From assembly GCF_009795715.1 (NCBI RefSeq), contig NZ_WTCR01000007.1:272651-336650 (forward strand): a DNA stretch of 64,000 nucleotides. The letters run 5' to 3'. The notes under the pieces are model-generated. The model was not told where the DNA came from. It searched no databases and saw only the letters and a program-made list of their open reading frames with translations. The translations under genes and the position numbers were made by a program. Of the stretch, positions 8,747 through 18,168 are shown piece by piece (the stretch's first letter is position 1; each line of letters starts with the position of its first letter). Source of the stretch: Labilibaculum euxinicum. GTDB taxonomy: Bacteria > Bacteroidota > Bacteroidia > Bacteroidales > Marinifilaceae.

Positions 8747-11700
8747 TTACTTTCCATATTTTGAAGGGGCACAACCAAACTGTGCCTTAAAACACTTACT
8801 AAAATAGAATGGATCTTCGATTCCAACCTGCCAGGAAACCTCAGATACATTGTATTTATCTTCAAGAATTAGCTCGGCAGCTCTCTTCATTCTTTTTATT
8901 TTAATCAATTCATTTGGCGAATACCCAGTGAGACCTTTCACCTTTTTATAAAATATAGTTCGTGTTTGTCCTGCCAGTTCTGTAAACTCAGTTACAGTAA
9001 AGCTTGGCTCGGCAAGATGCTTATCGATAATTTCATTAATTAAATCGTAAAATGCCTGATCTTTATTCCCCTGACTTAACAATCCTTTTTTAACCTCAAC
9101 ATCAACAGAAAAACGTTTTTTAAGCCTCTCACGCTGATCAATTAAAGAATACACCCGGGATAGTAAATATTTAAAACTAAAAGGTTTCATAATATACTCA
9201 TCGGCACCACATTCACTTCCTTGCAGCTTAATGGTATCTGAAGACATGGCAGTCAGTAAAATAATTGGAATGTGACTTGTTTCAAAATTATCTTTTAGCC
9301 TTCGGGTTACTTCCAAACCATCCATTTGCGGCATTTTTACATCACAAATTATCAATGTTGGGTTCAATTCAATGGCTTTATCCAATCCTTCTTTACCATC
9401 TGCAGCCAACTCAATATCAAAATGATGCTGCAATTCGTCTTTCAAATACTCCCTAATATCATAATTGTCATCGATAACCAATATTTTCCAATGATGCGGA
9501 TTAAGGGGTCTTTGAATAACGTGATCCTCATTGTGCTCCGCCTGAACCTCTTCATTATCAACGGCATCTACAACATCTAAAAATTTAACATCGCTGTACA
9601 CTTCTTTTTTAGAAGGTAATTCAACCGTAAAAATAGAACCTCCCTCTGGATTTGGGCTGTATTTCACTTTGCCCTTGTGAGTTTCGGTGAATTCTTTAAC
9701 CAATTCCAAACCAATTCCGGTTCCTTCTGCCGAAGTATTCAACTTCATAAAACGGCCAAAAAGGAACTCCCTTTTTTCCTTGGGAATACCAACTCCTGTA
9801 TCAATCACACTTATTATGCAATTCCCACTATGAGCATCTCTAACTACTCTGCAGGTAATTTTTCCTTTTGCAGGAGTAAACTTAAAGGCGTTGGAAAGCA
9901 GATTAAACAATATTTTCTCAACTTTATTTCTATCGATATAAAAATCCCATTTCCCATTGATCCCTTCGAACTGGTATTCTATATTTTTTTGAAACGCTAT
10001 TTCTTTAAAAGCATAGTAAGCATTACGGGTAAAATCTGAGATATCCGTCATCTCAAGATTTAGAGTCAATACATTGTTCTGTAGTTTGCGGAACTCCAAT
10101 AGCTGATCAATCAATCGCGACATTTGAGTTGTATTACGATTAAGCAAGCTGACATTTTTAGAGACTTCAGCAGGAAGCTCTTTCATATCATTCATTCTCT
10201 CAACAGCTCCTTTAATTAAAGTAAGCGGAGTTCTGAATTCATGTGATATATTCGTAAAAAAGCGTAGTTTATAATCCGTTAACTGTTTTTCCATTTTAAC
10301 AGCATTATTAAGCGAACTGATTCGTAATAAAAAACGAATAATTACAAATGCTATTCCCAGAATTATTAGAATATACAGAGCTATTGCATAATTCGTTCTC
10401 CAAACAGGAGGTAAAACAGTAATTTGAAACGTTCTTATCTCATTATTCCATTCGCCGTCAGCATTAGCTCCTTTTACCTGAAACTTATAATTGCCACTAG
10501 GCATATTTTTATAGGTAGCCCAATTGTTACTGTTTGGAGAACTCCAATATTGATCGTAAGGCTCCAGATTGTATGTATATTTATTTCTTGAAGGGTCTGT
10601 TATATCTAAACAGGCAAAATTAAGTGTAAAAGTATTTTGATCATGTTCCAGCACGATCTTATCTGTAATACTTATTGACTCTTTTAACGGTGAATCAGCC
10701 TGCCCCGCTTCAATTCGCTGATCATTCACAAAAAAATCGGTTAACTGAACCAAAGGAACTGTTTGATTGACAACAATGCTGGCAGGATTCAGTACTAACA
10801 TGCCATCTAAAGTTCCCCACAGCATTTCGCCATTTTCTTTTAATAAACAGGCATTCTCATTATAAAAATCGCCGTACGTACTGTTCGAAAACTGATAAGT
10901 TAAAAAGGTATTCTTCCCTTTTTCTATATGCGTTAAACCACTCTCTGTACTTACCCAAAGTACACTATCCTTACTTTCCAGAATGGAGGTAATAATATCC
11001 GACGGAAGTCCTTCCTTTTTTGTGTATTTTACGAAAGAACCCTGTTTATCAGGACTGTCAGCATCAAACAAATTCAATCCGCCTCCAGCTGTCCCAATCC
11101 ACAATTCACCTCTGCTATCTTCAAAAATCGCTTTTACGTCATTACAGTTTAAACCTTCCGGATGTCCTGGATTGTATGTATAAATTGTATATACATTCTG
11201 ATTCTTAATGAATTCCTCCGGCTGAAAACAGATCAATCCTTCGTAAGTACCTACCCAAATAAGTCCCTTTTTATCCTCCAGTAAACATCTTACAAAACTG
11301 ATATTCCCTTTGTTATTTAAATAATGATTAAACCGAAAACGGTTCCCCGATTCCTCTACCAAATCAATTCCTCCGCCAAAGGATGCGATCCAAATTCTTT
11401 TCTCAGAGTCTTGTATGATATCAAATATGGAATTACTGCACAAACTATTGACTTTTTCTTCCTCATTAACAAAATGTTGATATTGCTGATACGATTTTTT
11501 ATCGTATATATACACCCCGTTTCCTTTGGTACCTACCCAAATCCGTCCTTTGTCATCTTCAGATATGGTATAGGGATTAATATTTTTCTCAATTCGCTTC
11601 TGATTTTTTAGCTGATCATCATATATATACAGACTGCCATTTTTTGTACCCAACCATATCTTACCGTCTGAGTCTTTAAAAATAACCTTCACATTGTTAC

Positions 11701-13030
11701 TTGCAACAATAGATTCATCCTTTTCCGGCATAATATATTTTACATCGAATTTTTCTCTGGTGACCTTAATAACACCTGCATATTCACTACCAATCCACAA
11801 ATTTCCAAAATGATCTTCATCAATAGATAATAAATAATCCGAAACCGGACTGTTTTCTACTTTATCATACAAATAATTGGTTAATACATCATTCTCCGCA
11901 TTATACTGATACAACCCATTTCCGTAGGTGGTTATCCAGTAAATTCCTTCCGAGTCGATTAAAACATTATATCTTCCATCATCAATAACACTGGCTACCT
12001 CCGGTGATATCAACTGCATCTCTTTGGTTTTGCCTGTAATAGGATTGGTATAAATCATCCGTCCTGAATCATCATACACCCAAATGCCTTTTTTGGCATC
12101 AACAATTATACGCGGGGCTGCAATAATAGGGTTTGAACTGCCTAAAGGATTTTTAGAAAATACACCCGTATTTACATCAACTTTATACAGTCCTTTTTCC
12201 AATGATGAAACAATCAAATTATCTTTGTTCAGCTGTGCTATATCCCGAAGAGAACATCGCTCCGAAGATTTAAATGCCTCTAAAAACAGATGTTTCTTCA
12301 GATCATAACGGCAAATCACATCATCGGACATAAAATAAACAATTGAATTTAACTGCATCGCCTTTCGGAAAACACCAAGATTCTCCTGATTGTAAAACTC
12401 ATCTGTATGGCCGGATGAATCAATTCTATTTAATCCCGAATCGCGGCCAATCCATACATTGTTTAAAGAATCTGCAAACACAAAATTCACTTTATCTTCT
12501 GATAATTTGCTTGAATTTGATGCAGAATGAAAAGCTATAACAGGTACCCCCTCCGTATTTTTTTCGATTTTAACACATCCACTATCGCCCCACAACCAAA
12601 CCTCTCCTTTTTGGGTTTCCAAATAATTAGTAAACAAAAGCGGTACTGTATTTCCCTCGTAACTAAATTCGATAAAACGTTCCAATTTGGGATTGTAACA
12701 ATTAAATGAATTATCATACGTTTTAATCCACAAAAAACCATCCTTGTCTTCATGGATACTTCTGATTCTTTGATCGGTAATATTTTTGGGTCTTCCGGGT
12801 TCCGGTTTGTAGGTTATAAACCGGGTTCCGTCATACCGCACCAAACCATCCAGAGTACCAACCCACAAAAAACCCATATTATCAACAACAATACTTCGGG
12901 CAGTATTTTGAGGCAATCCGTCTTTGGTACTAATCTGACTAAACAGTATGGATTCCTGGGCACATAACATGGAAGAAAAGAAGAGAGAAATTGTAAATAT
13001 GCCAATGAAAATATTTTGCCTTTTATTCAT
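8747..13030 (-). CDS. Hybrid two-component system regulator (HTCS) of the pectin locus
   Basis: A one-protein sensor, kinase, receiver and transcription factor that should detect a pectin oligosaccharide in the periplasm and switch on the flanking enzymes. Domains in order: signal peptide; two seven-bladed Reg_prop propellers (to about 750) with repeated GLWVGT-like motifs; Y_Y_Y domain (about 800-870); one membrane segment near 890; HisKA with SHEFRTP near 930; HATPase with GTGIGLEL; receiver with LVIDDN and the phospho-Asp of CDVKMPQMDG near 1230; and a C-terminal AraC HTH. The start at 13030 is preferred over 13051 because it opens the signal peptide and has AAGGGA eight bases upstream. 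It is transcribed divergently from the GH43-like gene. Confidence 0.93.
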   Translation of the reverse strand: MNKRQNIFIGIFTISLFFSSMLCAQESILFSQISTKDGLPQNTARSIVVDNMGFLWVGTLDGLVRYDGTRFITYKPEPGRPKNITDQRIRSIHEDKDGFLWIKTYDNSFNCYNPKLERFIEFSYEGNTVPLLFTNYLETQKGEVWLWGDSGCVKIEKNTEGVPVIAFHSASNSSKLSEDKVNFVFADSLNNVWIGRDSGLNRIDSSGHTDEFYNQENLGVFRKAMQLNSIVYFMSDDVICRYDLKKHLFLEAFKSSERCSLRDIAQLNKDNLIVSSLEKGLYKVDVNTGVFSKNPLGSSNPIIAAPRIIVDAKKGIWVYDDSGRMIYTNPITGKTKEMQLISPEVASVIDDGRYNVLIDSEGIYWITTYGNGLYQYNAENDVLTNYLYDKVENSPVSDYLLSIDEDHFGNLWIGSEYAGVIKVTREKFDVKYIMPEKDESIVASNNVKVIFKDSDGKIWLGTKNGSLYIYDDQLKNQKRIEKNINPYTISEDDKGRIWVGTKGNGVYIYDKKSYQQYQHFVNEEEKVNSLCSNSIFDIIQDSEKRIWIASFGGGIDLVEESGNRFRFNHYLNNKGNISFVRCLLEDKKGLIWVGTYEGLICFQPEEFIKNQNVYTIYTYNPGHPEGLNCNDVKAIFEDSRGELWIGTAGGGLNLFDADSPDKQGSFVKYTKKEGLPSDIITSILESKDSVLWVSTESGLTHIEKGKNTFLTYQFSNSTYGDFYNENACLLKENGEMLWGTLDGMLVLNPASIVVNQTVPLVQLTDFFVNDQRIEAGQADSPLKESISITDKIVLEHDQNTFTLNFACLDITDPSRNKYTYNLEPYDQYWSSPNSNNWATYKNMPSGNYKFQVKGANADGEWNNEIRTFQITVLPPVWRTNYAIALYILIILGIAFVIIRFLLRISSLNNAVKMEKQLTDYKLRFFTNISHEFRTPLTLIKGAVERMNDMKELPAEVSKNVSLLNRNTTQMSRLIDQLLEFRKLQNNVLTLNLEMTDISDFTRNAYYAFKEIAFQKNIEYQFEGINGKWDFYIDRNKVEKILFNLLSNAFKFTPAKGKITCRVVRDAHSGNCIISVIDTGVGIPKEKREFLFGRFMKLNTSAEGTGIGLELVKEFTETHKGKVKYSPNPEGGSIFTVELPSKKEVYSDVKFLDVVDAVDNEEVQAEHNEDHVIQRPLNPHHWKILVIDDNYDIREYLKDELQHHFDIELAADGKEGLDKAIELNPTLIICDVKMPQMDGLEVTRRLKDNFETSHIPIILLTAMSSDTIKLQGSECGADEYIMKPFSFKYLLSRVYSLIDQRERLKKRFSVDVEVKKGLLSQGNKDQAFYDLINEIIDKHLAEPSFTVTEFTELAGQTRTIFYKKVKGLTGYSPNELIKIKRMKRAAELILEDKYNVSEVSWQVGIEDPFYFSKCFKAQFGCAPSKYGK

Positions 13031-13218
13031 TTTATAATCCCTTAAGAACATACCCTTTTCTTTGATTTAGCAGTAACTGTATTACAAAAAATAAAAATAG
13101 ACAATTAAATAAAAATACCATCTAAAACGGCATTTTTTACAGGAGTTTGTATGATAATCCATGATTATAATTATCCTTACATTTATCTTGTAATAAATTT
13201 TTTATAACTCTATTTTTC

Positions 13219-14175
13219 ATGATCAATTTTAATTTCTTCAAACTAATCATCTGTCTTTTAATCCTTTTGCCTGGATGTTCTGAAAATCACAAAGACGTTT
13301 ACTTATTTTCCTATTTCACAAACAATGGTCAGGATGGGCTTCATCTGGCCTATAGTTACGATGGACATCAATGGGAAGCAGTAAAGGATGGTAAATCATT
13401 ATTAAAACCGGTTATTGGTAAAGATCGGTTAATGCGCGACCCAAGCATCACCCAAGGGAAGGATGGAATATTTCGTCTTGTTTGGACAACAGGATGGTGG
13501 GATCAAGGAATTGGATACGCTTCCTCAAAAGATTTAATTCACTGGTCGGAACAAAAAAACATCCCTGTAATGGAGCATTTTAAAGAAACCCGAAACACCT
13601 GGGCTCCCGAAGTATTTTTTGATGATGCATCCCATTTATTTTATATTGTTTGGGCATCGACAATTCCCGGACAATTCCCGGAAATTGAAACCACAAGCAA
13701 TGAAAAAGGGCTAAATCACCGACTATATTTCACAACTACAACTGATTTTAAAACTTTCTCTCCCACATCTCTCTTTTATGATCCGGGGTTTAGTGTCATC
13801 GATGGAGCCATTCTTAAAACCGATTCAACCTACATGATGGTTATTAAAAATGAAATGTCGGTTCCTAAAGAGAAAAATTTGCGCATTGTTTTCACAAAAA
13901 ATATGGCCGATGGATTCCCAACAAAGGTTTCTGATAATATTTCGGGGAACTCCTGGGTAGAAGGACCAACTCCATTAAAAATTGGGAAATACATCTACAT
14001 TTACTTCGATAAATACAGAGACAAAAAATATGGTGCCATTCGTTCACTTGATGGAAAAAACTGGGAAGATATTTCAGAATCAATTAATTTACCCAGAGGC
14101 ATTCGACACGGCACTGCATTTAAAGTTTCTGAAAAAACACTGAATAATCTTCTGGACAATACTTCCGGTAAATGA
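13219..14175 (+). CDS. GH43-like glycoside hydrolase, lipoprotein
   Basis: A predicted arabinan/galactan side-chain-cleaving enzyme. The 318-residue protein has a lipoprotein signal (LLILLPGC, Cys at about 20). The propeller motifs include MRDPSI near 72 (the catalytic Asp region of clan GH-F), WAPEVFFD near 129, and a later Glu in SWVEGPTPLKIG. The length suits a single five-bladed propeller with no extra sandwich domain. It is divergent from the HTCS gene across a 188-bp gap that should hold both promoters, and it is followed after 49 bp by the rhamnose mutarotase. Substrate specificity cannot be read from the sequence. Confidence 0.8.
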   Translation: MINFNFFKLIICLLILLPGCSENHKDVYLFSYFTNNGQDGLHLAYSYDGHQWEAVKDGKSLLKPVIGKDRLMRDPSITQGKDGIFRLVWTTGWWDQGIGYASSKDLIHWSEQKNIPVMEHFKETRNTWAPEVFFDDASHLFYIVWASTIPGQFPEIETTSNEKGLNHRLYFTTTTDFKTFSPTSLFYDPGFSVIDGAILKTDSTYMMVIKNEMSVPKEKNLRIVFTKNMADGFPTKVSDNISGNSWVEGPTPLKIGKYIYIYFDKYRDKKYGAIRSLDGKNWEDISESINLPRGIRHGTAFKVSEKTLNNLLDNTSGK

Positions 14176-14224
14176 TTACATCCTTTTGAACAAATTAATT
14201 TCCAAATACAAAACTCCATAAAAA

Positions 14225-14539
14225 ATGAAACGGTTAGCCTTTAAAATGCACCTCAATGAAGGTCAGAAAGAAGAATATAAAAAACGCCATAATGAATTGT
14301 GGCCAGAGCTTAAACAATTACTAAAAAAGGCTGGAGTAAATGAATACTCCATTTTTATAGATGAAGAAACAAATACTTTATTTGCATTTCAAAAGCTAAG
14401 CAGCAACGGAGGCTCGCAAGATTTAGGACAAACCGAAGTGGTGAAAAAATGGTGGGAATTTATGGCAGATATAATGAAAACCAACGCAGACAACTCCCCC
14501 GTTTCAATTCCTTTAGAGGAAGTATTTTACCTGGAGTAA
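14225..14539 (+). CDS. rhaM: L-rhamnose mutarotase
   Basis: Interconverts the alpha and beta anomers of L-rhamnose, so that rhamnose freed by the rhamnosidase can enter the isomerase pathway. The 104 residues match the RhaM length. Typical family features are the opening KRLAFKMHLNEGQ, YKKRHNELWPEL with the conserved His near 23, and KWWEFMADIM near the C-terminus. It ties the neighbouring hydrolases to rhamnose-containing pectin, because it is the only sugar-metabolism enzyme of the cluster in this window. Confidence 0.92.
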   Translation: MKRLAFKMHLNEGQKEEYKKRHNELWPELKQLLKKAGVNEYSIFIDEETNTLFAFQKLSSNGGSQDLGQTEVVKKWWEFMADIMKTNADNSPVSIPLEEVFYLE

Positions 14540-14630
14540 AACACCCGAGTCTTGAAAAAGGAAGAAAATTGGCAGTTAATAATTTATTACGTGAACTCGC
14601 CGGAGCCCCAAGATCATCCACTCACTAAAA

Positions 14631-14657
14631 AAACACTTTTCACAGTAAAAAGTGTTT
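14631..14657 (+). terminator. Hairpin after rhaM
   Basis: The 10-bp inverted repeat AAACACTTTT / AAAAGTGTTT with a 6-7-nt loop lies about 90 bp after the rhaM stop in the 305-bp gap before the ABC gene. The 3' flank is only moderately T-rich, so termination is likely but not certain. No gene is seen in the rest of this gap. Confidence 0.5.
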
Positions 14658-14844
14658 CATTCATTTGAAACTTCCATTTTATGTGCTAAATATTAAAACA
14701 GTAAAAGGAACGGATAAATTTACTACCTGTTGAATTTCATCTTCCCATATTAAAATCCTAAAAAGATAAATTATCTTTACTTCGATAAAAATTGAATGAC
14801 TCTAAAGTTACCACTTGCAGAAAATTTGCCCAGACAAACTTCTT

Positions 14845-16380
14845 ATGACCAATCAAACCATTATTTCTTTTGAAAATGTAAGAGTACAGTATCTTAATCA
14901 GATTCTTCTTGAAAATATTAATCTTTCGGTGAAAACAGGGCAGCACTGGGCGATAATCGGAGCAAGTGGTTCGGGAAAAAGTGCTCTTCTAAAAACAATT
15001 GCAGGTAAATTCCATATCTCGCAAGGAGAATTCAAACATCCATTACTGGATGAAAAAACAAAAAAACGAAATGGAAATCAAATTCTTTTTACCTGGAAGA
15101 ATTTGATCAGTCAGGTGTCAACAAAGCATAATTTTACAAATTTATCCAACACCACCAGTTTTTACTATCAGCAACGCTTTAACTCCGCTGATTCGGAGGA
15201 CACTCAAACCGTTGAGCAGTATCTTTCAAAAATTGAACCATCTTCATCGCCCGAAACGTGGACACTCAATAAGGTACTGGATCGCTTACATCTTCGAAAT
15301 TTAAAAAATAAACACCTTATCAAGCTATCAAATGGGGAAACAAAAAGACTACTTATTGCTAAGGCGCTGCTGAAAAATCCCACGCTGCTTCTATTGGACA
15401 ATCCGCTTACTGGACTCGATATTGCAATGAGAACAGACATTAATAATCTGATAACTGAAATATCTGATTCAGGTATTGGTATTGTTATGACTACTTCACC
15501 CAACGAAATTCCGGAAGCAATTACTCATGTTGCTGTTCTCAGCGAAGGAAGAATTACAAGCAGTCTCACCCGATCTGAATTTAAGCCTGAAAAAGTTAGT
15601 TTTTCAGCCATTTCTGAAATTGATAATCTGGAACTTAAAAAGCTGCTGGCAACAAGCAAACAGGAGAATTTCGAAAACATTGTTGAAATGAAAGATGTAG
15701 TGATTAAATATGGTGAACACACCATTCTTGATCATGTAAACTGGACTATAAGACAAGGTGAACGTTGGGCATTGCTTGGTCACAATGGTGCCGGGAAATC
15801 AACTTTATTAAGCTTAATTAACGCAGATAATCCTCAGGCATATGCTAACAACATATCTCTTTTTGGTGCGAAGAGAGGAAGCGGGGAAAGCATTTGGGAT
15901 ATTAAAAAGAAAATTGGTTTCGTCTCTCCTGAATTCTTTCAATATTTCCCAAATGGAAATTCATGCCTTCAGGTAATTGAATCGGGATTTCACAACACTT
16001 TAGGTCTCTTCCGAAAATCAAATCCTGCTAAAGCTGAAATTGCTAAACGTTGGATGCGGCTTCTTGAAATTGAGAGTTCTGCCACTCAAGGATTCAAAAA
16101 TGTATCGGCAAGCACTCAACGCTTGTGCCTCCTTGCCAGAGCACTGGTAAAAAATCCTCCATTACTGATATTTGATGAACCCACTCAAGGATTAGACCTT
16201 CACCAACAGAATAATTTCAAACGCATTATTGAAAAAATATGCAGACACAGCAATGTAAGTCTTATATATGTAAGTCATTACAGGCATGAAATACCGGAAA
16301 GTGTTCAATATACATTGAAATTAGAAAAGGGGAAACAAATTGAAAATACAGAAAAAGCCGACTCTCAACTGCAAAATTAA
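14845..16380 (+). CDS. ABC ATPase with two nucleotide-binding domains, ModF/PhrA type
   Basis: A soluble ATPase with two tandem NBDs and no membrane segment. NBD1 has Walker A GASGSGKSALL near 40, the degenerate signature LSNGETKRL and Walker B LLLLDNPLTGLD. NBD2 has Walker A GHNGAGKSTLL near 310, a poorly conserved signature (VSASTQRL) and Walker B LLIFDEPTQGLD. This is the arrangement of E. coli ModF, a protein with a loose link to molybdate transport. The start at 14845 (MTNQTIISFENV) is preferred because the ten residues upstream are not NBD-like. No permease or modABC gene is adjacent, so its partner is unknown. Confidence 0.8.
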   Translation: MTNQTIISFENVRVQYLNQILLENINLSVKTGQHWAIIGASGSGKSALLKTIAGKFHISQGEFKHPLLDEKTKKRNGNQILFTWKNLISQVSTKHNFTNLSNTTSFYYQQRFNSADSEDTQTVEQYLSKIEPSSSPETWTLNKVLDRLHLRNLKNKHLIKLSNGETKRLLIAKALLKNPTLLLLDNPLTGLDIAMRTDINNLITEISDSGIGIVMTTSPNEIPEAITHVAVLSEGRITSSLTRSEFKPEKVSFSAISEIDNLELKKLLATSKQENFENIVEMKDVVIKYGEHTILDHVNWTIRQGERWALLGHNGAGKSTLLSLINADNPQAYANNISLFGAKRGSGESIWDIKKKIGFVSPEFFQYFPNGNSCLQVIESGFHNTLGLFRKSNPAKAEIAKRWMRLLEIESSATQGFKNVSASTQRLCLLARALVKNPPLLIFDEPTQGLDLHQQNNFKRIIEKICRHSNVSLIYVSHYRHEIPESVQYTLKLEKGKQIENTEKADSQLQN

Positions 16381-16500
16381 AAGAAGCAGAATCATTGTAC
16401 TCTTCCCAATAAAAACCACATATACAGCTATTTCCAAAAAACAATTGATGACCTGTACAATTCGATTGACTGCTCTAAATCATTTTTCGCATAATATCTT

Positions 16501-16529
16501 TTGTAATCCGCTATTTTGTTTTACTTTTG
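16501..16529 (+). promoter_or_regulatory. Promoter of the tRNA-Ser gene
   Basis: TTG at 16501-16503, 18 bp and then TACTTTTG at 16522-16529 fit the Bacteroidota -33/-7 pattern (TTG, about 19 bp, TAnnTTTG). They lie about 31 bp ahead of the mature tRNA 5' end. Confidence 0.6.
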
Positions 16530-16560
16530 TCCCGCACAATTATCCTAACAGATATTGCTT

Positions 16561-16648
16561 GGAGGGATGACAGAGTGGCCGATTGTGCGTGCTTGGAAAG
16601 CACGTGTACCGCAAGGTACCGGGGGTTCGAATCCCTCTCTCTCCGCCA
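16561..16648 (+). tRNA. tRNA-Ser(GGA)
   Basis: The acceptor stem GGAGGGA pairs with TCTCTCC at 16638-16644 (one G-T pair). The anticodon stem CGTGC/GCACG encloses TTGGAAA, giving anticodon GGA. A long variable arm (GTACC GCAA GGTAC) marks a class II tRNA, and the T-arm holds GGTTCGAAT. The discriminator is G, followed by CCA. The gene is the integration site of the element that begins in its 3' end. The CCA seems to come partly from the element, because the displaced chromosomal copy at 33463 continues as CGCAAA. Confidence 0.95.
16634..16646 (+). other. attL core in the tRNA-Ser 3' end
   Basis: CCTCTCTCTCCGC is repeated exactly at 33451-33463. Upstream of the core, GGTTC is also shared (16624-16628 versus 33441-33445) with four mismatches in the five bases between, giving 19 of 23 matches. 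The copy next to the intact tRNA is the left junction. Confidence 0.8.
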
Positions 16649-16670
16649 TGCAGAAATGCAACAGAAGGAA

Positions 16671-16701
16671 AAGCCTTGTAAACCTAACGTTTACAAGGCT
16701 T
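16671..16701 (+). terminator. Terminator just downstream of tRNA-Ser, carried by the element
   Basis: The perfect 13-bp inverted repeat AAGCCTTGTAAAC / GTTTACAAGGCTT with a 5-nt loop, followed by TCTTCATTT, starts 22 bp after the tRNA. It replaces the original tRNA terminator, which now sits beyond attR. Confidence 0.85.
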
Positions 16702-16749
16702 TCTTCATTTAGTACCAAAGCAATCAAACACCTAAAACAGCAATAAAAA

Positions 16750-16794
16750 GGTGTAGCATTCGGTGTAGATTAGAAAGCTTAATTTTGCTACACC
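16750..16794. promoter_or_regulatory. Arm-type integrase site candidates, left end
   Basis: GGTGTAGCA at 16750-16758 is inverted as TGCTACACC at 16786-16794, and a second direct copy of GGTGTAG lies at 16762-16768. The 11-mer ATTCGGTGTAG at 16758-16768 occurs again at 33376-33386 near the right end. Repeats shared by both ends and next to the integrase gene are what arm-type binding sites look like. Confidence 0.5.
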
Positions 16795-16856
16795 GCGAAC
16801 AGGTACTAATGCACTATAATTCATTATTTTGCTCTCTTCAAAAATCACTCGTTTGC

Positions 16857-16864
16857 TAGTTTTG
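16857..16864 (+). promoter_or_regulatory. -7 element of the integrase promoter
   Basis: TAGTTTTG matches the Bacteroidota -7 consensus TAnnTTTG, 35 bp ahead of the integrase ATG. The nearest TTG upstream is 25 bp away, longer than usual, so the -33 box is weak. An identical TAGTTTTG precedes the RteC-like gene at the other end of the element. Confidence 0.4.
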
Positions 16865-16899
16865 ACAAATCGTTTTAAAACATTCAAAAACCAGTAAAA

Positions 16900-18111
16900 A
16901 TGAGACAAACTACTTCTATTTTATTTTTTGCAAGAAAAACTACTCAACTGAAAAATGGAGAATCTCCAATCTTCGTAAGAATCACTGTCGATGGTCAAAG
17001 ATTAGATATCTCTTTGAAGAAAAGTATCGATTCTAAACTATGGGATGCCAATAAGGGAAAGTGCAAAGGCAACTCTCTTAAGACAAAAGAAAACAATCGT
17101 TACATTCATTACATGGAAGAAAAACTCTTGAAAATCGTTAACGATCTTGAAATTCAAGAAGAGCTTACTTGTAAAAATATAAAAGCGTGTTTAAATCAGG
17201 AGAATGAAGATCTTAGTATTATAAGCATCTTCCAGAGACACAATGAAAGATGTGAAAAGCGTATTGGAATAGATATGGCAGAAGGAACAGTAGAACGTTA
17301 CCAAACTTGTTTAAAACACACTCAAGACTTCATCAAAACACAATACAACTTAAAAGATTTACCCCTAAACAAAATCAACCATCAATTTATTACCGATTTT
17401 GAACATTACTTTAGAACAATACGAAAATGCTCTACCAATACCACTTTTAAATACCTTAAAAATTTTAAGAAAATAACGAATTTGGCTCTAGCAAACGAAT
17501 GGATGAGATCAGACCCTTTTGCAAAAATCAAGTTCAAAATGGAGAAGGTTGATAAAGAGTTTTTAGATGATGAAGAATTGAAGAAATTGATGGATAAAAG
17601 CTTCGAAATTAAACGTCTTGAAATTATTAAAGATCTCTACCTATTTTGTTGCTTTACAGGATTAGCTTTTTCAGATGTAAAATCTCTTAGCCTAGAACAA
17701 ATTGTAAAAGGTATAGATGGTAATCTATGGATAAAAAGTAGAAGGCGAAAAACTAAAGTCGAATTCGATATTCCACTTTTTGAGATTCCCAAAGCTATTC
17801 TTGCTAAGTACAAAGATGATCCTATTTGTATGGTTCAGCAAAAACTATTGCCCGTACCCAGCAACCAAAAGATGAATGCCTATTTAAAGGAAATTGCAGA
17901 CCTATGTGGTATTAACAAAAATCTAAGCACTCACTCTGCCAGACATACATTTGCGACAACGGTTACTCTAGGCAATAATCTCAACATTAAGGCTATTTCG
18001 AAGATGATGGGGCATACCAACACCAGAATGACAGAAAACTATGCTAGAGCTAGCGAAAAGCTCATCTCAAAGGAGATGAATAAGATTCAAGGGATGTATC
18101 AATATGTATAA
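16900..18111 (+). CDS. Site-specific tyrosine recombinase (integrase)
   Basis: Catalyses integration at the tRNA-Ser end and excision of the element. The 403-residue protein has an N-terminal arm-binding-like domain (about 1-90), a SAM-like core-binding domain (about 110-210) and a catalytic domain. Catalytic residues are visible: the Lys of RRKTKVEF near 290, HSARHTF (H-x-x-R) near 347, and the HTN...NYAR segment giving His and Tyr near 370-386. At the first Arg position the motif is TGLAFSDV, with Ala in place of Arg. This substitution is seen in many Bacteroidota integrases and does not by itself mean the protein is dead. It faces into the element from attL. Confidence 0.93.
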   Translation: MRQTTSILFFARKTTQLKNGESPIFVRITVDGQRLDISLKKSIDSKLWDANKGKCKGNSLKTKENNRYIHYMEEKLLKIVNDLEIQEELTCKNIKACLNQENEDLSIISIFQRHNERCEKRIGIDMAEGTVERYQTCLKHTQDFIKTQYNLKDLPLNKINHQFITDFEHYFRTIRKCSTNTTFKYLKNFKKITNLALANEWMRSDPFAKIKFKMEKVDKEFLDDEELKKLMDKSFEIKRLEIIKDLYLFCCFTGLAFSDVKSLSLEQIVKGIDGNLWIKSRRRKTKVEFDIPLFEIPKAILAKYKDDPICMVQQKLLPVPSNQKMNAYLKEIADLCGINKNLSTHSARHTFATTVTLGNNLNIKAISKMMGHTNTRMTENYARASEKLISKEMNKIQGMYQYV

Positions 18112-18121
18112 AAGTTAATGC

Positions 18122-18160
18122 AAAAATCCCCGAGCACCATTACTGTTGTTCGGGGATTTT
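18122..18160. terminator. Bidirectional terminator between integrase and cargo operon
   Basis: AAATCCCCGA pairs with TCGGGGATTT around a 16-nt loop, with A-rich and T-rich flanks on both sides. It serves the convergent integrase gene (+) and the six-gene operon (-). Confidence 0.8.
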
Positions 18161-18168
18161 CTTAATCA

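Noticed and set aside
16900..18111. Inactive integrase because the first catalytic Arg reads Ala (TGLAFSDV)
   Set aside because: This substitution is common among Bacteroidota recombinases of mobile elements and the other catalytic residues are intact.
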